Source: Lactobacillus sp. ESL0701
GTDB taxonomy: Bacteria; Bacillota; Bacilli; Lactobacillales; Lactobacillaceae
Assembly (NCBI RefSeq): GCF_029433445.1
Contig: NZ_JAQTIC010000005.1
Coordinates: 81,713 to 145,712, forward strand
DNA: 64,000 nucleotides
Reading direction: 5' to 3'
How positions within the stretch are numbered: position 1 is the stretch's first letter; every line of letters begins with the position of its first letter. The notes below the pieces were generated by a model. It worked only from the letters and a program-made list of their open reading frames with translations. It was not told the DNA's origin and ran no database searches. A program made the position numbers and the translations under genes. Positions 1 to 10,391 of this stretch are shown piece by piece.

Positions 1-335
1 TGGACACATTTAAGGAAGGCGACGTTGTAGACGTTACTGGAATTACAAGAGGTCATGGATACCAAGGTAACATTAAGCGTTGGGGCCAATCACGTGGACC
101 TGAAACTCACGGTTCAAGATACCACAGAGTTCCTGGTTCAATGGGTTCCATCATTAACCGTGTACCAAAGGGCAAGCGTTTGCCAGGTCACATGGGTATG
201 AAGAAAGTTACCATTGAAAACTTAGTAATTGAAAAAGTTGTAGCTGACAAGAACGTATTGCTTATCAAGGGTAACGTTCCAGGTGCTAAGAACTCATTAA
301 TTACTGTTAAATCTGCTGTTAAGATTAATAAATAG
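1..335 (+). CDS. rplC: 50S ribosomal protein L3, 3' part only
   Basis: The window opens inside this gene. The frame is open from base 3 and gives about 110 residues of the L3 C-terminal half. Visible are the HGYQG segment and the [21 protein letters not shown] loop that reaches toward the peptidyl transferase centre, followed by RLPGHMG. L3 is an early-assembling 23S rRNA-binding protein. The gene ends 14 bases before rplD and lies in the S10 operon; rpsJ would be expected just outside the window. The family assignment is certain, but the start and N-terminus cannot be seen. Confidence 0.95.
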   Translation, partial: DTFKEGDVVDVTGITRGHGYQGNIKRWGQSRGPETHGSRYHRVPGSMGSIINRVPKGKRLPGHMGMKKVTIENLVIEKVVADKNVLLIKGNVPGAKNSLITVKSAVKINK

Positions 336-349
336 GAAGGAGGACTAGA

Positions 350-982
350 ATGGCTAATTTAAAGGTTATCGATCAAAAAGGTAAAGATGCTGGTGAAGTT
401 ACTTTAAATGATGCAGTTTTTGGTATTGAACCAAACGAAAGTGTCGTATTTGACGCAATCATCAGACAAAGAGCTGGCAAACGTCAAGGTACCTCAAAAG
501 TTAAGAATAGATCTGCTGTTCGCGGCGGTGGTAAGAAACCATGGAAGCAAAAGGGTACAGGACGTGCTCGTCAAGGTTCCATCAGATCTCCACAATGGCG
601 CGGCGGTGGTGTTGTCTTTGGACCAACTCCACGTTCATACGCATATTCAATGCCAAGAAAGCAACGTCGTTTGGCTATTAAGTCAGTTCTTTCCCAAAAA
701 TTGATTGATCAAGATTTAATCGTTTTAGACCAGTTGACAATGTCAGCTCCTAAGACTAAAGAATTTAAGTCAATGTTAAGTAGCTTGAACGTTGAAGGTA
801 AAGTTTTAGTTGTTTCAGACGACAAGAACGTACAACTTTCAGCAAGAAACTTGACTAACGTTAAGGTTGTTCCTGTTAACGGCGTAAATGTTGAAGACGT
901 TGTTAACTATGGCAAGTTGATCTTAACTAAGGATGCTGTAGAGAAGATTGAAAAGAATGTTGAGGGGGCTTCAAAGAAATGA
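350..982 (+). CDS. rplD: 50S ribosomal protein L4
   Basis: The 210-residue product has the extended basic loop of L4 (residues about 45-95, with [18 protein letters not shown]) that lines the peptide exit tunnel, between two globular parts. A good ribosome binding site (GGAAGGAGG) lies upstream. The stop overlaps the rplW start by 4 bases (ATGA), which implies translational coupling. In enterobacteria L4 represses the S10 operon by binding its leader. That leader would lie outside this window, so such control cannot be judged here. Confidence 0.97.
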   Translation: MANLKVIDQKGKDAGEVTLNDAVFGIEPNESVVFDAIIRQRAGKRQGTSKVKNRSAVRGGGKKPWKQKGTGRARQGSIRSPQWRGGGVVFGPTPRSYAYSMPRKQRRLAIKSVLSQKLIDQDLIVLDQLTMSAPKTKEFKSMLSSLNVEGKVLVVSDDKNVQLSARNLTNVKVVPVNGVNVEDVVNYGKLILTKDAVEKIEKNVEGASKK

Positions 983-1284
983 GTGCACACGATATCATTT
1001 TAAGACCTGTCATTACTGAAAAGTCAACGAACTTAATGGATGATAAGAAGTACACTTTCAACGTGCTTTTAACTGCAACCAAGACTCAAGTTCGTAACGC
1101 TGTTGAAGAAATCTTCGATGTTAAGGTTAAGAAAGTTAACATCATGAATGTTCGTGGTAAGGACAAGCGCGTTGGTCGCTATGCTGGTAAAACAGCTCGC
1201 ACCCGTAAAGCAATTGTTACTTTAACTGACGATTCAAACGACATCAAGATTTTCAAAGACGAAAACAAAGAAGAGAATAAGTAA
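979..1284 (+). CDS. rplW: 50S ribosomal protein L23
   Basis: The 101-residue product begins with the typical [13 protein letters not shown] motif and contains the basic loop of L23. L23 sits at the polypeptide exit and docks trigger factor and SRP. The start codon lies inside the rplD stop (ATGA overlap) and the ribosome binding site is within the end of rplD (GAGGGGGC). The acidic, lysine-rich C-terminal tail (DENKEENK) is a little longer than in many homologues. Confidence 0.97.
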   Translation: MSAHDIILRPVITEKSTNLMDDKKYTFNVLLTATKTQVRNAVEEIFDVKVKKVNIMNVRGKDKRVGRYAGKTARTRKAIVTLTDDSNDIKIFKDENKEENK

Positions 1285-1299
1285 TAGGAGGTCAGTCAA

Positions 1300-2136
1300 T
1301 TGGCTATTAAAGTTTATAAGCCAACCACAAATGGTCGCCGTAATATGACTTCTTCCGACTTTGCTGAGATTACGACGAGCAAGCCAGAACGTACCTTGCT
1401 TGAATCACAATCACATACAGCAGGCCGTAACTCATATGGTCATATTACTAGTAGACACCGTGGTGGTGGTCACAAGCAAAAGTACCGTGTTATCGATTTT
1501 AAGCGTAATAAAGATAATGCAAAAGCAGTTGTTAAATCTATCGAATACGATCCAAACAGAACTGCTAACATCGCACTTCTTCACTACACTGACGGTATCA
1601 AGACTTACATTCTTGCACCTAAGGGCTTAAAAGTTGGTGACATCGTTGAATCTGGTGCAGATGCAGACATCAAGCCAGGTAACGCATTGCCATTAAAGAA
1701 CATTCCTACTGGTACTTCAATTCACAACATTGAAATGAAACCTGGTAAGGGTGGACAACTTGTAAGAAGTGCTGGTACAAGTGCTCAAGTTTTAGGTTTT
1801 GACGGTAACTATGCATTAATCAGATTGCAAAGTGGCGAAGTTCGTAAGATTTTGTCAGTTTGTCGTGCTACTATCGGTGTTGTTGGTAATGAACAACATT
1901 CATTGATCCAATTAGGTAAAGCTGGTCGTAGCCGTTGGTTAGGCAGACGTCCACAATCACGTGGTTCCGTAATGAACCCTAACGATCACCCACATGGTGG
2001 TGGTGAAGGTAAGGCTCCAGTTGGTCGTCCACAACCTATGACTCCTTGGGGTAAGAAGAGTCGCGGCGTTAAGACTAGAAATAGTAAGAGAGCTAGCGAG
2101 AAGTTAATCATTCGTCACCGTAAGGGTAGCAAATAA
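1300..2136 (+). CDS. rplB: 50S ribosomal protein L2
   Basis: L2 of the usual length (278 aa) starts at TTG, 7 bases after an AGGAGG site; there is no competing ATG near it. It carries the N-terminal RNA-binding region ([13 protein letters not shown]) and the C-terminal [16 protein letters not shown] segment with the conserved histidine near the peptidyl transferase centre. L2 helps join the subunits. It lies between rplW and rpsS in the S10 operon. The non-ATG start recurs in several genes of this cluster. Confidence 0.97.
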   Translation: MAIKVYKPTTNGRRNMTSSDFAEITTSKPERTLLESQSHTAGRNSYGHITSRHRGGGHKQKYRVIDFKRNKDNAKAVVKSIEYDPNRTANIALLHYTDGIKTYILAPKGLKVGDIVESGADADIKPGNALPLKNIPTGTSIHNIEMKPGKGGQLVRSAGTSAQVLGFDGNYALIRLQSGEVRKILSVCRATIGVVGNEQHSLIQLGKAGRSRWLGRRPQSRGSVMNPNDHPHGGGEGKAPVGRPQPMTPWGKKSRGVKTRNSKRASEKLIIRHRKGSK

Positions 2137-2154
2137 TAGAAGGAGGGTTAATTA

Positions 2155-2433
2155 ATGAGCCGTAGTATTAAAAAAGGACCTTTTGCAGACGCATCATTGT
2201 TGAAGAAGGTTGAAGCTCAAGAAAACGCAGAAAAGAAACAAGTTATTAAAACTTGGTCACGTCGTTCAACTATTTTCCCTTCCTTTGTTGGTTTGACTAT
2301 AGCTGTTTACGATGGTAGAAAACATGTTCCAGTTTATGTTACTGAAGACATGGTTGGTCACAAGTTAGGTGAATTCGTTCCAACGAGAACTTTCCGTGGA
2401 CACAAGACATCTGACGATAAGGCTACAAAATAA
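2155..2433 (+). CDS. rpsS: 30S ribosomal protein S19
   Basis: The 92-residue product starts with the invariant [12 protein letters not shown] and contains the [13 protein letters not shown] core of S19. S19 forms the head complex with S13 near the A site. A strong AAGGAGGG site lies 8 bases before the ATG. The order rplB-rpsS-rplV is the standard one. Confidence 0.97.
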   Translation: MSRSIKKGPFADASLLKKVEAQENAEKKQVIKTWSRRSTIFPSFVGLTIAVYDGRKHVPVYVTEDMVGHKLGEFVPTRTFRGHKTSDDKATK

Positions 2434-2452
2434 AGAAGGGAGAAACACTTAA

Positions 2453-2806
2453 ATGGCAGAACAAATTAGTTCAGCTAGAGCTGAAGCAAGAACTGTTCGT
2501 ATTGCTGCAAGAAAAGCTCGTTTAGTCGTTGACTTAATTCGCGGCAAAGACGTTGCTGAAGCATTAGCAATCTTAGAATTTACGCCTAGAGCTGCTTCCC
2601 CAATCGTTGAAAAAGTTTTACGTTCAGCAATCGCTAACGCAGAACACAACTATGATCTTGAAAGTGCAAATCTTTACGTATCAGAAGCATATGTAAACGA
2701 AGGTGCAACTTTGAAGAGATTCCGGCCACGTGCTAAGGGTATGGCTTCTCCAATTAACAAGAGAACAAGTCATGTAGTTGTAGTAGTTTCAGAAAAGAAC
2801 GATTAA
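2453..2806 (+). CDS. rplV: 50S ribosomal protein L22
   Basis: The 117-residue product has the L22 signatures: a [18 protein letters not shown] helix and a C-terminal [17 protein letters not shown] hairpin. That hairpin reaches into the exit tunnel beside L4 and is where macrolide-resistance changes occur in other species; no obvious insertion is seen here. The ATG follows a GAAGGGAG site. The overlapping antisense reading frame at 2449-2649 is a codon-bias shadow. Confidence 0.97.
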   Translation: MAEQISSARAEARTVRIAARKARLVVDLIRGKDVAEALAILEFTPRAASPIVEKVLRSAIANAEHNYDLESANLYVSEAYVNEGATLKRFRPRAKGMASPINKRTSHVVVVVSEKND

Positions 2807-2819
2807 GGGAGGTATATTA

Positions 2820-3491
2820 ATGGGTCAAAAGATTAACCCAAATGGTTTCCGTCTTGGCGTTATTCGCGACTGGGAATCTAAATGGTATGCTGACAGAGGA
2901 TACAAAGAAACCTTAAATGAAGACCTGCGCATCAGAAAATTCATTTCTAAGAAGTTGAAGGATGCCTCTGTTTCTACTGTTGAAATTGAACGTGCAGCTA
3001 ACAGAATCAACGTTTCCATCAATACTTCAAAACCAGGTATGGTAATTGGTAAAGGTGGTTCTGAAGTTGAAGCTTTAAGAAGAGACTTAAATGCTTTAAC
3101 TAAGAAACAAGTACATGTCAACATTGTTGAAATTAAGAAACCAGATCTTGATGCTAAATTAGTTGCTGATAGTATTGCTAGCCAACTTGAAGCTCGTATT
3201 GCTTTTAGACGTGCAATTCGTCAAGCTACTCAAAGAACTATGCGTGCTGGTGCTAAAGGTATCAGAGTACAAACCTCTGGTCGTTTAAACGGTGCCGACA
3301 TGGCAAGAAGAGAATGGCATACAGAAGGTCGTGTACCATTACAAACTTTAAGAGCTGATATTGATTACGCTTGGGTAAATGCCTACACCACTTATGGTGA
3401 AATTGGTGTTCAAGTTTGGATCAACCGCGGTGAAGTCTTGCCAACTAAGAACAAGAAGCCCGCAAAAGCAGTGAAGGGAGGAAACAAATAA
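2820..3491 (+). CDS. rpsC: 30S ribosomal protein S3
   Basis: The 223-residue product has the KH domain ([16 protein letters not shown], near residues 75-92) and the C-terminal S3 domain ([22 protein letters not shown]). S3 lies at the mRNA entry and helps unwind mRNA. The final A of its stop codon is the first base of the rplP ATG, so the two genes overlap by one base and share the GGGAGG site at the end of rpsC. Confidence 0.97.
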   Translation: MGQKINPNGFRLGVIRDWESKWYADRGYKETLNEDLRIRKFISKKLKDASVSTVEIERAANRINVSINTSKPGMVIGKGGSEVEALRRDLNALTKKQVHVNIVEIKKPDLDAKLVADSIASQLEARIAFRRAIRQATQRTMRAGAKGIRVQTSGRLNGADMARREWHTEGRVPLQTLRADIDYAWVNAYTTYGEIGVQVWINRGEVLPTKNKKPAKAVKGGNK

Positions 3492-3931
3492 TGCCTTTAG
3501 TACCAAAACGAGTAAAACACCGTCGTGAATTCCGTGGTAAGATGCGTGGTGCTGCTAAAGGTGGTAGAACTATTGCCTTTGGTGAATATGGTCTACAAGC
3601 CCTCGAATCTCACTGGATTACTAATCAACAAATCGAAGCTGCTCGTGTTGCGATGACTCGTTACATGAAACGTGGCGGTAAAGTTTGGATCAGAATTTTC
3701 CCACAAAAATCATACACTGCTAAAGGTGTAGGTGTACGTATGGGTTCTGGTAAAGGTGCACCAGCCGGTTGGGTAGCTGTAGTAAAAAGAGAAAAGATTA
3801 TGTTTGAAATTGGTGGCGTTGACGAAGCAACTGCTCGTGAAGCTTTACGTCTTGCTTCAACTAAGTTACCAATCAAATGTAAGTTTGTGACTAAAAGTTC
3901 GGAAGTAGGTGGCAATTCTAATGAAGGCTAA
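3491..3931 (+). CDS. rplP: 50S ribosomal protein L16
   Basis: The 146-residue product has the L16 motifs [14 protein letters not shown] at the N-terminus and [17 protein letters not shown] in the core, placed near the A-site tRNA. It overlaps rpsC by one base upstream and rpmC by 11 bases downstream. The C-terminal tail ([11 protein letters not shown]) is variable in the family. The tail codons double as the ribosome binding site for rpmC. Confidence 0.97.
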   Translation: MPLVPKRVKHRREFRGKMRGAAKGGRTIAFGEYGLQALESHWITNQQIEAARVAMTRYMKRGGKVWIRIFPQKSYTAKGVGVRMGSGKGAPAGWVAVVKREKIMFEIGGVDEATAREALRLASTKLPIKCKFVTKSSEVGGNSNEG

Positions 3932-4118
3932 GGATATCAGAACACTAACCACTGATCAAATGTTAGAAAAGGAAAAGCAATATAAAGAAGAACTTTTCAA
4001 CTTGCGTTTCCAACAAGCAACGGGTCAATTAGAAAATACCGCTCGCCTGAGTAAAGTCCGCAAGAATATCGCTAGAATTAAGACAATTCTTAGTGAAGAA
4101 GCATTGAAGAAAGATTAG
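3921..4118 (+). CDS. rpmC: 50S ribosomal protein L29
   Basis: The start is set at the ATG at 3921, giving 65 residues beginning [11 protein letters not shown], which matches usual L29 length and N-terminus. A GTG four codons upstream is open but falls inside the AAGTAGGTGG site that serves this ATG. The product is a two-helix hairpin protein ([16 protein letters not shown], then [11 protein letters not shown]) that docks near the exit tunnel with L23. It overlaps the end of rplP by 11 bases. Confidence 0.94.
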   Translation: MKAKDIRTLTTDQMLEKEKQYKEELFNLRFQQATGQLENTARLSKVRKNIARIKTILSEEALKKD

Positions 4119-4136
4119 TGGAAGGGAGTTATTAAC

Positions 4137-4403
4137 TTGAGCGAATCAATCGAAAGAAATCATCGTCACGTATATCAAGGTCGTGTAGTTTCTGATAAGA
4201 ATGACAAGACTATCACTGTTGTAGTTGATACTTACAAGAACCACCCTGTTTACAAGAAGCGTATTAGATATTCTAAGAAATACTATGCACAAGACGAAAA
4301 TAATGAAGCTAAAGTTGGCGATACTGTTCGTATCATGGAAACTCGTCCATTATCTCGTACAAAGCGCTTTCGTTTAGTAGAAATTGTTAAGAAATCTGTT
4401 TAA
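4137..4403 (+). CDS. rpsQ: 30S ribosomal protein S17
   Basis: The 88-residue OB-fold protein shows [15 protein letters not shown] near the N-terminus and [19 protein letters not shown] in the second half, both typical of S17, a primary 16S-binding protein. Translation starts at TTG after a GGAAGGGAG site; no ATG lies in a sensible position. The 32 bases after it separate it from rplN and show no obvious terminator. Confidence 0.96.
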   Translation: MSESIERNHRHVYQGRVVSDKNDKTITVVVDTYKNHPVYKKRIRYSKKYYAQDENNEAKVGDTVRIMETRPLSRTKRFRLVEIVKKSV

Positions 4404-4435
4404 TTTTGCGGATTTAGTGAGGGGAGGACTATACA

Positions 4436-4804
4436 GTGATTCAAAATGAATCCCGTTTGAGAGTTGCTGATAACTCTGGTGCCAGAGAACTTTTAGTTAT
4501 TAGAGTCTTAGGTGGATCAAAACGTAAGACCGGTAACATTGGTGATATCGTGGTAGCAACTGTTAAACAAGCAACACCAGGTGGCGTTGTCAAAAAAGGT
4601 GACGTTGTTAAAGCTGTCATTGTCAGAACAAAATCAGGCGCACGCCGTGAAGATGGATCATACATTAAGTTTGATGAAAATGCTGGCGTAGTTATTAATG
4701 CAGATAAGAGCCCACGCGGTACTCGTATCTTTGGGCCTGTTGCACGTGAGTTACGTGAGCACGACTTTATGAAGATCGTCTCTCTTGCTCCTGAAGTCTT
4801 ATAA
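4436..4804 (+). CDS. rplN: 50S ribosomal protein L14
   Basis: The 122-residue product begins [20 protein letters not shown], the invariant L14 start, and has usual family length. It initiates at GTG after GGGGAGGAC. L14 lies at the subunit interface and contributes to bridge B8. A 170-codon open frame on the opposite strand over this gene is a shadow with no ribosome binding site. Confidence 0.97.
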   Translation: MIQNESRLRVADNSGARELLVIRVLGGSKRKTGNIGDIVVATVKQATPGGVVKKGDVVKAVIVRTKSGARREDGSYIKFDENAGVVINADKSPRGTRIFGPVARELREHDFMKIVSLAPEVL

Positions 4805-4821
4805 TTAAGTGAGGTGCACTG

Positions 4822-5070
4822 ATGTTTGTTAAAACTGGTGACAAAGTAAAAGTTATTGCCGGAAAAGATAAAGGCAAAGAAGGTGTAGTTCTTTCTGTTA
4901 ACGTTAAGAAGAACCGTGTGGTTGTTAAGGGCGTTAATACGATTAAGAAGCACGAAAAGCCTTCACAAAGCAATGCAAACGGTGGTGTAGTTGAATCAGA
5001 AGGTTCAATTCATGCATCAAACGTTAAAGTTATTGCTAAGGGTGAAAGCAAAAAAGAAACTAAGAAGTAG
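4822..5070 (+). CDS. rplX: 50S ribosomal protein L24
   Basis: The KOW domain is clear ([19 protein letters not shown], residues about 6-24), followed by [14 protein letters not shown]24 initiates 50S assembly at the 5' end of 23S rRNA. At 82 residues it is about 20 shorter than the Bacillus-type protein: the C-terminal part is replaced by a short lysine-rich tail, as expected for lactobacilli. It initiates at ATG after GAGGTG. Confidence 0.95.
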   Translation: MFVKTGDKVKVIAGKDKGKEGVVLSVNVKKNRVVVKGVNTIKKHEKPSQSNANGGVVESEGSIHASNVKVIAKGESKKETKK

Positions 5071-5084
5071 AAGGGAGGACACAA

Positions 5085-5627
5085 ATGGCAAGTTATTTAG
5101 CTCAAGAATATAAAGAAAAGATTGTTCCTGCATTACAAGAAAAGTTTGAATACGATTCTGTTATGCAAGTACCAAAGATTGAAAAGATTGTTTTGAACAT
5201 GGGTGTTGGTGACGCAGTTTCCAACGCTAAGAACTTAGACGAAGCAGTTGAAGAATTAACTTTAATTTCTGGTCAAAAGCCTTTAGTTACTAAGGCAAAG
5301 AAGTCAATTGCTAACTTCCGTTTACGTGAAGGTATGTCAATTGGTGCTAAGGTTACACTTAGAGGCACTAGAATGTACGATTTCTTGTACAAGTTAATCA
5401 ACGTTTCACTTCCACGTGTTCGTGACTTCCGCGGTGTTTCAAGTCGTTCATTCGATGGTCGTGGTAACTACACTTTAGGTATCAAGGAACAATTGATTTT
5501 CCCAGAAATCGACTTTGATAAAGTTAACCGTACTAGAGGTTTAGATGTTGTTATCGTTACTACTGCCAATACTGACGAAGAGGCTCGTGAGCTTTTAGGT
5601 CAATTTGGTATGCCGTTTGCAAAATAA
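5085..5627 (+). CDS. rplE: 50S ribosomal protein L5
   Basis: The product is 180 residues, the standard length. The L5 motifs [31 protein letters not shown] and [11 protein letters not shown] are present. L5 binds 5S rRNA with L18 and contacts P-site tRNA. The ATG follows AAGGGAGG with 6-base spacing. It ends 12 bases before rpsN. Confidence 0.97.
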   Translation: MASYLAQEYKEKIVPALQEKFEYDSVMQVPKIEKIVLNMGVGDAVSNAKNLDEAVEELTLISGQKPLVTKAKKSIANFRLREGMSIGAKVTLRGTRMYDFLYKLINVSLPRVRDFRGVSSRSFDGRGNYTLGIKEQLIFPEIDFDKVNRTRGLDVVIVTTANTDEEARELLGQFGMPFAK

Positions 5628-5639
5628 TGGAGGACATTA

Positions 5640-5825
5640 ATGGCTAAAACATCACAAAAAATTAGAAATCATCGTCCTGCTAAGTTTTCTTCACGTGAAT
5701 ATACACGTTGTGAGAGATGTGGTCGTCCACACTCAGTTTACCGTAAATTTGGCTTATGCCGTATTTGCCTGAAGGATTTAGCTCACAAAGGTCAAATCCC
5801 AGGTCTTAAAAAGGCTAGTTGGTAA
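5640..5825 (+). CDS. rpsN: 30S ribosomal protein S14, zinc-binding type
   Basis: This short S14 (61 aa) has two CxxC pairs, CERC and CRIC, which coordinate zinc; it is the type-Z (C+) paralogue. Many Firmicutes also carry a zinc-independent S14 elsewhere that replaces this one when zinc is scarce. Such a gene is not in this window. It is placed between rplE and rpsH as in Bacillus. Confidence 0.97.
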   Translation: MAKTSQKIRNHRPAKFSSREYTRCERCGRPHSVYRKFGLCRICLKDLAHKGQIPGLKKASW

Positions 5826-5847
5826 TACGGTTAGGAGGATAGCATAA

Positions 5848-6246
5848 ATGGTCATGACAGATCCGATCGCAGATTACTTGACTAGAATTAGAAATGCCAA
5901 CATGGCAAAGCATAGTTCAGTTGAAATTCCTGCATCAAATATTAAAAAATCTATTTCAGAAATTTTGAAACGCGAAGGTTTCATCCGTGATTACGAAGTT
6001 ACTGATGACAATAAGCAAGGTGTTATCAAGGTTTTCTTGAAATACGGTCCAAACGGAGAACGTGTCATTTCAGGCTTAAAACGGATTTCTAAGCCAGGTC
6101 TTAGAAATTACGTTAGTGCTGAAAACTTACCTAAAGTTCTTAATGGTTTAGGTATTGCCATCGTTTCTACTTCTGCTGGTGTAATTACCAATAAAGAAGC
6201 TAGACAAAAAGGCGTTGGCGGCGAAGTTATTGCCTACGTTTGGTAA
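5848..6246 (+). CDS. rpsH: 30S ribosomal protein S8
   Basis: This standard-length S8 (132 aa) starts [18 protein letters not shown] and ends with GEVIAYVW. S8 binds the central domain of 16S rRNA. An ATG two codons in could also serve, but the TAGGAGG site favours 5848. In E. coli S8 represses the spc operon by binding near rplE; nothing decisive for that is visible here. Confidence 0.96.
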   Translation: MVMTDPIADYLTRIRNANMAKHSSVEIPASNIKKSISEILKREGFIRDYEVTDDNKQGVIKVFLKYGPNGERVISGLKRISKPGLRNYVSAENLPKVLNGLGIAIVSTSAGVITNKEARQKGVGGEVIAYVW

Positions 6247-6270
6247 TTCTGACAGAAAGGAGAACAATCA

Positions 6271-6801
6271 ATGAGCCGTATAGGTTTAAAAACAATTGAA
6301 GTCCCAGACAGTGTCACTGTTACCAAGGAAGGTGACAATATTACTGTTAAGGGCCCAAAGGGTGAATTAACTAGATACTTCGATCCTAAAATTACTTTTA
6401 AGCAAGAAGATGGCAAGATCAATTTCTCACGTTCAAGTGAAAATGATAAAGCACTTCATGGTACTGAAAGAGCTAATTTAGCATCAATGGTTGAAGGTGT
6501 AGTTAACGGCTACAAGAAGACCTTAAAGTTAATCGGTGTTGGTTACCGTGCTACTACACAAGGCAACAAGTTAACTTTGAATGTTGGCTACTCACACCCA
6601 GTTGAAATGACTGCACCTGAAGGTGTTTCCGTAAATGCTACTTCAAATACTGATATTGAAGTAGAAGGAATTTCTAAGCAAAATGTTGGACAATTTGCTG
6701 CTGAAATTCGCGATGTACGTCCACCAGAACCTTACAAGGGTAAAGGTATTCGTTATGTTGACGAATATGTACGTCGTAAGGAAGGTAAGACAGGTAAATA
6801 A
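6271..6801 (+). CDS. rplF: 50S ribosomal protein L6
   Basis: The 176-residue product has the duplicated L6 fold. The C-terminal signature [26 protein letters not shown] lies near the sarcin-ricin loop and factor-binding site. The ATG follows AAAGGAG. Downstream, 23 bases separate it from rplR. Confidence 0.97.
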   Translation: MSRIGLKTIEVPDSVTVTKEGDNITVKGPKGELTRYFDPKITFKQEDGKINFSRSSENDKALHGTERANLASMVEGVVNGYKKTLKLIGVGYRATTQGNKLTLNVGYSHPVEMTAPEGVSVNATSNTDIEVEGISKQNVGQFAAEIRDVRPPEPYKGKGIRYVDEYVRRKEGKTGK

Positions 6802-6824
6802 TAAATAAATTTTGAGGTGAAATT

Positions 6825-7181
6825 GTGATTTCAAAACCAGACAAAAACAAATTGCGCTTAAAGCGTCATAAACGTATTCGTAGCAAGATCTCTGGTACTG
6901 CTGAGCGCCCACGCTTAAGTGTTTTCCGTTCAAACAAGAACATCTACGCTCAATTAATTGATGATGTAGAGGGTGTCACGCTAGCAAGTGCCTCAACTTT
7001 GGATGAATCTGTTAAAGGTTCAACTAAGGTAGAACAAGCTCAAGCTGTTGGTAAAGCTATTGCCGAAGCAGCTAAAGCTAAGAACATTTCAAACATTGTG
7101 TTTGATAGAAGTGGTTACTTATACCACGGCCGTATTTCAGCTTTGGCAGATGCCGCTCGTGAAAACGGATTAGATTTCTAG
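6825..7181 (+). CDS. rplR: 50S ribosomal protein L18
   Basis: The 118-residue product starts at GTG after a GAGGTGA site. It has the basic N-terminus ([21 protein letters not shown]) that binds 5S rRNA and the conserved C-terminal segment [22 protein letters not shown]. It works with L5 in the central protuberance. Confidence 0.97.
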   Translation: MISKPDKNKLRLKRHKRIRSKISGTAERPRLSVFRSNKNIYAQLIDDVEGVTLASASTLDESVKGSTKVEQAQAVGKAIAEAAKAKNISNIVFDRSGYLYHGRISALADAARENGLDF

Positions 7182-7197
7182 GGAAGGAGAATAATAC

Positions 7198-7704
7198 ATG
7201 GCAAACCGCAACGATTCTCGTAATAATCGTAGAAATAAGGACGACATTGAAGATCAGTTAGTAGCAATTAATCGTGTCACCAAGGTTGTCAAGGGTGGTC
7301 AACGCATGAGATTTGCTGCCCTAGTAGTTGTTGGCGACAAAAAAGGTCGTGTAGGCTTTGGTACTGGTAAAGCTCAAGAAGTTCCAGAAGCAATCCGTAA
7401 GGCCGTTGAAGCTGGTAAGAAGAACATGATCAATGTTCCTAAGGTTGGTACTACCATTCCTCACGAAGTAATTGGTCACTATGGTTCAGGTAGTATTTTA
7501 TTCAAGCCTGCTCCAGCTGGTTCTGGTATTGCAGCCGGTGGTGCCGTTCGTATCGTTATGGATATGGCTGGTATTGCTGATGTTACTTCTAAGTCACTTG
7601 GCTCAAACACACCAATCAACGTTGTTCGCGCAGCAATTGATGGCTTGAAGAAGCTTAGAACAAGTGAAGAAGTTGAAAAGCTTCGCCACGCTGATTTAGA
7701 TTAG
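7198..7704 (+). CDS. rpsE: 30S ribosomal protein S5
   Basis: The 168-residue product has an N-terminal double-stranded RNA-binding-like domain ([23 protein letters not shown]) and the motif [16 protein letters not shown]5 contributes to decoding fidelity and the mRNA entry helicase activity. The N-terminal 18 residues ([14 protein letters not shown]) are charged and variable. A GGAAGGAGA site precedes the ATG. Confidence 0.97.
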   Translation: MANRNDSRNNRRNKDDIEDQLVAINRVTKVVKGGQRMRFAALVVVGDKKGRVGFGTGKAQEVPEAIRKAVEAGKKNMINVPKVGTTIPHEVIGHYGSGSILFKPAPAGSGIAAGGAVRIVMDMAGIADVTSKSLGSNTPINVVRAAIDGLKKLRTSEEVEKLRHADLD

Positions 7705-7715
7705 GGAGACTATAA

Positions 7716-7901
7716 ATGACTGAATTAAAAGTTACTTTAATTAGAAGTGTTGCGCACCGTCTACCTAACCAAAAGAAAGTTGTTAAGGCTCTTGGCTTAG
7801 GTAGAATCAGCAGTACAGTTGTTCTACCAGACAACGCTGCTACTCGTGGTGCATTAATGAAAATTGCCCACTTAATTTCTGTTGAAGAAGTTAATAAATA
7901 A
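7716..7901 (+). CDS. rpmD: 50S ribosomal protein L30
   Basis: The 61-residue protein has the L30 pattern: [28 protein letters not shown] and a C-terminal helix. The ATG follows GGGAGAC, with 11 bases between it and rpsE. It is followed after 21 bases by rplO. Confidence 0.96.
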   Translation: MTELKVTLIRSVAHRLPNQKKVVKALGLGRISSTVVLPDNAATRGALMKIAHLISVEEVNK

Positions 7902-7922
7902 TTATTGAGGAGGTGCCAATTA

Positions 7923-8363
7923 ATGAAGCTTAATGAATTACATGCCTCTGCTGGTTCACGCTCAACTAGAAAACGTGTTGGACGCGGTACTTCAAGTGGT
8001 TTCGGTAAGACTTCTGGTCGTGGACAAAAGGGTCAATTATCCCGTCAAGGCGGCCATACTCGTTTAGGTTTTGAAGGTGGTCAAATGCCATTGTTCAGAA
8101 CTATGCCTAAGCGTGGTTTTAAGAATATTAACCGTAAGGAATATGCAATTGTTAATTTAGACGACTTGAACAAGTTTGAAGATAACAGTGAAGTAACTGT
8201 CGCTAGTTTGAAAGAAAACGGTTTGGTAAAGAAAGAATTATCAGGCGTTAAATTACTTGCTAAAGGCGAATTAAAAGTTAAATTAAACGTAAAGGTTAAC
8301 AAAGTTTCTGCCGCTGCCAAGAAAGCAGTTGAGGCTGCTGGCGGATCTGTTGAGGTGATCTAA
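7923..8363 (+). CDS. rplO: 50S ribosomal protein L15
   Basis: The start is set at the ATG at 7923, which follows a GAGGAGGTG site; the earlier in-frame GTG/AGG region is that site itself. The 146 residues begin [22 protein letters not shown] and include the glycine-rich [19 protein letters not shown] segment that threads into the 50S core. The last base of the stop is the first of the secY ATG. Confidence 0.95.
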   Translation: MKLNELHASAGSRSTRKRVGRGTSSGFGKTSGRGQKGQLSRQGGHTRLGFEGGQMPLFRTMPKRGFKNINRKEYAIVNLDDLNKFEDNSEVTVASLKENGLVKKELSGVKLLAKGELKVKLNVKVNKVSAAAKKAVEAAGGSVEVI

Positions 8364-9658
8364 TGTTTTCGACCTTGAAGAACGCTTTTAAGGATAAAGA
8401 AATTAGAAATAAAATTTATTTTACACTCTTTATTCTCCTGTTGTATCGCATAGGAGCTAATATTACAGTTCCGGGTGTAAATGCAAAAGCGATTACTCAA
8501 GTAGCACAAACTGGTTTAGTTCCCATGCTGGATACTGTTTCTGGTGGTGGGTTAGATAATTATTCGATTTTTTCACTGGGTGTTTCTCCCTATATTACTG
8601 CGCAAATTGTTATTCAGTTGCTGCAGATGGATATCGTTCCTGTATTAGTAGAGTGGGGAAAACAAGGTGAAGTAGGTCGGCGTAAAACCAATCAAGTTAC
8701 TCGATGGTTGTCATTAGCTGTTGCTTTTGTTCAAAGTATCGGTATTACACTTGGCTTTAACGCATTGACACAAATGGGGCTTGTTAAGTCACAATCGTGG
8801 CAGACTTATGTCGAAATTGCTGTTATTATGACAGCCGGGACAATGTTACTTACTTGGCTTGGTGATGAAATCACCGATAAAGGATTGGGTAATGGTGTTT
8901 CTGTGATTATCTTTGCTGGTATTATTGCTCGTCTTCCACGAGGTCTATATCAGATTTTCAAGGAAGATATTATTAATAATAGTGCGAGTGATCGTATTCA
9001 AGGGATTTTGTTCTTCATCGCGATTATCATTGCAATTCTCGTCGTAACACAATTAGTTACGTGGGTTGAACAGGCGGATCGTCGGATTCCAATTCAATAT
9101 ACAAAGAGAGCAACTGTAAGTGGCTCAGAAAGCTTTTTGCCATTAAAAGTTAACGTTTCCGGTGTTATTCCGGTAATTTTCGCTAGTTCGTTTATTATTA
9201 CACCAGCAACAATTTTAATGGTCTTTCAAAAGTCCCAAGGCGATCAGCAATGGTACAAGGTAATGACTAGCATCTTTAGTATGCAGACTACACCAGGAGT
9301 TATAATTTATACGCTTTTGATTATTTTGTTTACTTTCTTCTATGCTTTTGTTCAGGTTAATCCTGAGAAGCTTTCGAAGAATTTGCAAAAGCAAGGCGCT
9401 TATATTCCTAGTGTGTGGCCAGGCAAAGATACACAAGATTACGTTTCGAAGTTGTTAATGAGATTATCAACGGTTGGATCAGTTTTCTTAGGGTTAGTTG
9501 CTTTACTGCCACAGCTTGCTACTAATTTTTGGAATTTACCTAGTTCAATTGGATTAGGCGGAACAAGTCTTTTAATTGTTATTGGGGTTGTCCTAGAATT
9601 ATCTCGTCAAGTTAACGGTTTGTTAATGAAACGTGAATATGTGGGATTCATCAGATAG
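8363..9658 (+). CDS. secY: Protein translocase channel subunit SecY
   Basis: The 431-residue polytopic protein has ten predicted membrane segments and the SecY signatures: SIFSLGVSPYITAQIVIQLL in the plug/TM2 region, GITLGFNAL, and YTKRATVSGSESFLPLKVN before the TM6-TM7 region. It forms the plasma membrane pore with SecE (also in this window, 55.1 kb). It overlaps rplO by one base, coupling channel synthesis to the spc operon. Codon use is less biased than in the ribosomal genes. Confidence 0.97.
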   Translation: MFSTLKNAFKDKEIRNKIYFTLFILLLYRIGANITVPGVNAKAITQVAQTGLVPMLDTVSGGGLDNYSIFSLGVSPYITAQIVIQLLQMDIVPVLVEWGKQGEVGRRKTNQVTRWLSLAVAFVQSIGITLGFNALTQMGLVKSQSWQTYVEIAVIMTAGTMLLTWLGDEITDKGLGNGVSVIIFAGIIARLPRGLYQIFKEDIINNSASDRIQGILFFIAIIIAILVVTQLVTWVEQADRRIPIQYTKRATVSGSESFLPLKVNVSGVIPVIFASSFIITPATILMVFQKSQGDQQWYKVMTSIFSMQTTPGVIIYTLLIILFTFFYAFVQVNPEKLSKNLQKQGAYIPSVWPGKDTQDYVSKLLMRLSTVGSVFLGLVALLPQLATNFWNLPSSIGLGGTSLLIVIGVVLELSRQVNGLLMKREYVGFIR

Positions 9659-9669
9659 GAAATAGATAA

Positions 9670-10320
9670 ATGATTAACTTAATTCTTTTAGGTTTGCCGG
9701 GAGCTGGCAAAGGTACAGTGTCTGAGCAAATTGTTGATAAATATCACCTAACTCATATTTCAACTGGGGATATGTTTAGGGAAGCAATGGCTAATGAAAC
9801 CAAAGTTGGTCTTGAAGCCAAAAGTTATATCGACAAGGGCGATTTGGTACCCGATGAAGTTACTGCTAAATTAGTTGAAGAGCGTTTAGCTCAACCTGAT
9901 ATTAAAGAAGGCTATATTTTAGATGGTTTTCCAAGGACAACTGTTCAAGCAGAACTATTAGAAGGTATTACTAAGCGTCTTAATAAACCTTTAACTAATG
10001 TGATTTCGCTTGAAGTTAAAGAACAGACCTTAATTGATCGCTTGTCAGCTCGCTTTATGTGTAAAAATTGTGGCGCAACTTACAATAAGATTACTAAAAT
10101 GCCTAAAGAAGAAGGTGTTTGTGATCGTTGTGGTAGTCATGAATTTTATCAACGTGAAGATGACAAGCCTGAAGTAGTTAAGAATCGTTTAGAAGTTAAC
10201 GAAAAGATGAATACACCTTTGAAAGACTTTTACCAAAAGAAAGGTTTGTTGACTGTTATTGATGGTGAACAAACTCCAGAAAAAGTTTTTGAAAGTGTTG
10301 ATGCGGTATTAGGTAAATAA
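9670..10320 (+). CDS. adk: Adenylate kinase
   Basis: It catalyses ATP + AMP to 2 ADP. The P-loop GLPGAGKGT is near residue 8, the AMP-binding STGDMFR and [10 protein letters not shown] follow, and the LID domain carries four cysteines (CKNCG and CDRCG), so it is the zinc-binding Gram-positive type. Length is 216 aa, as expected. It follows secY by 11 bases, the standard order secY-adk-infA. Confidence 0.97.
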   Translation: MINLILLGLPGAGKGTVSEQIVDKYHLTHISTGDMFREAMANETKVGLEAKSYIDKGDLVPDEVTAKLVEERLAQPDIKEGYILDGFPRTTVQAELLEGITKRLNKPLTNVISLEVKEQTLIDRLSARFMCKNCGATYNKITKMPKEEGVCDRCGSHEFYQREDDKPEVVKNRLEVNEKMNTPLKDFYQKKGLLTVIDGEQTPEKVFESVDAVLGK

Positions 10321-10327
10321 CAATAAT

Positions 10328-10355
10328 TTGTTTATTTACTATTCCGTGCTATAAT
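10328..10355 (+). promoter_or_regulatory. Promoter upstream of infA
   Basis: TATAAT at 10350-10355 is preceded by TGC, an extended -10. A TTGTTT element at 10328-10333 lies 16 bases upstream. The 71-base adk-infA gap has no terminator, so this would be an internal promoter boosting infA-rpmJ-rpsM-rpsK-rpoA-rplQ. Confidence 0.55.
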
Positions 10356-10391
10356 TTCAAAGTATGACTGTTTAATTGCGGAGGAACGACT

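Noticed and set aside
4441..4953. 170-codon open frame on the minus strand over rplN and rplX
   Set aside because: No ribosome binding site, no family resemblance, and it mirrors the strong codon bias of two certain ribosomal genes.
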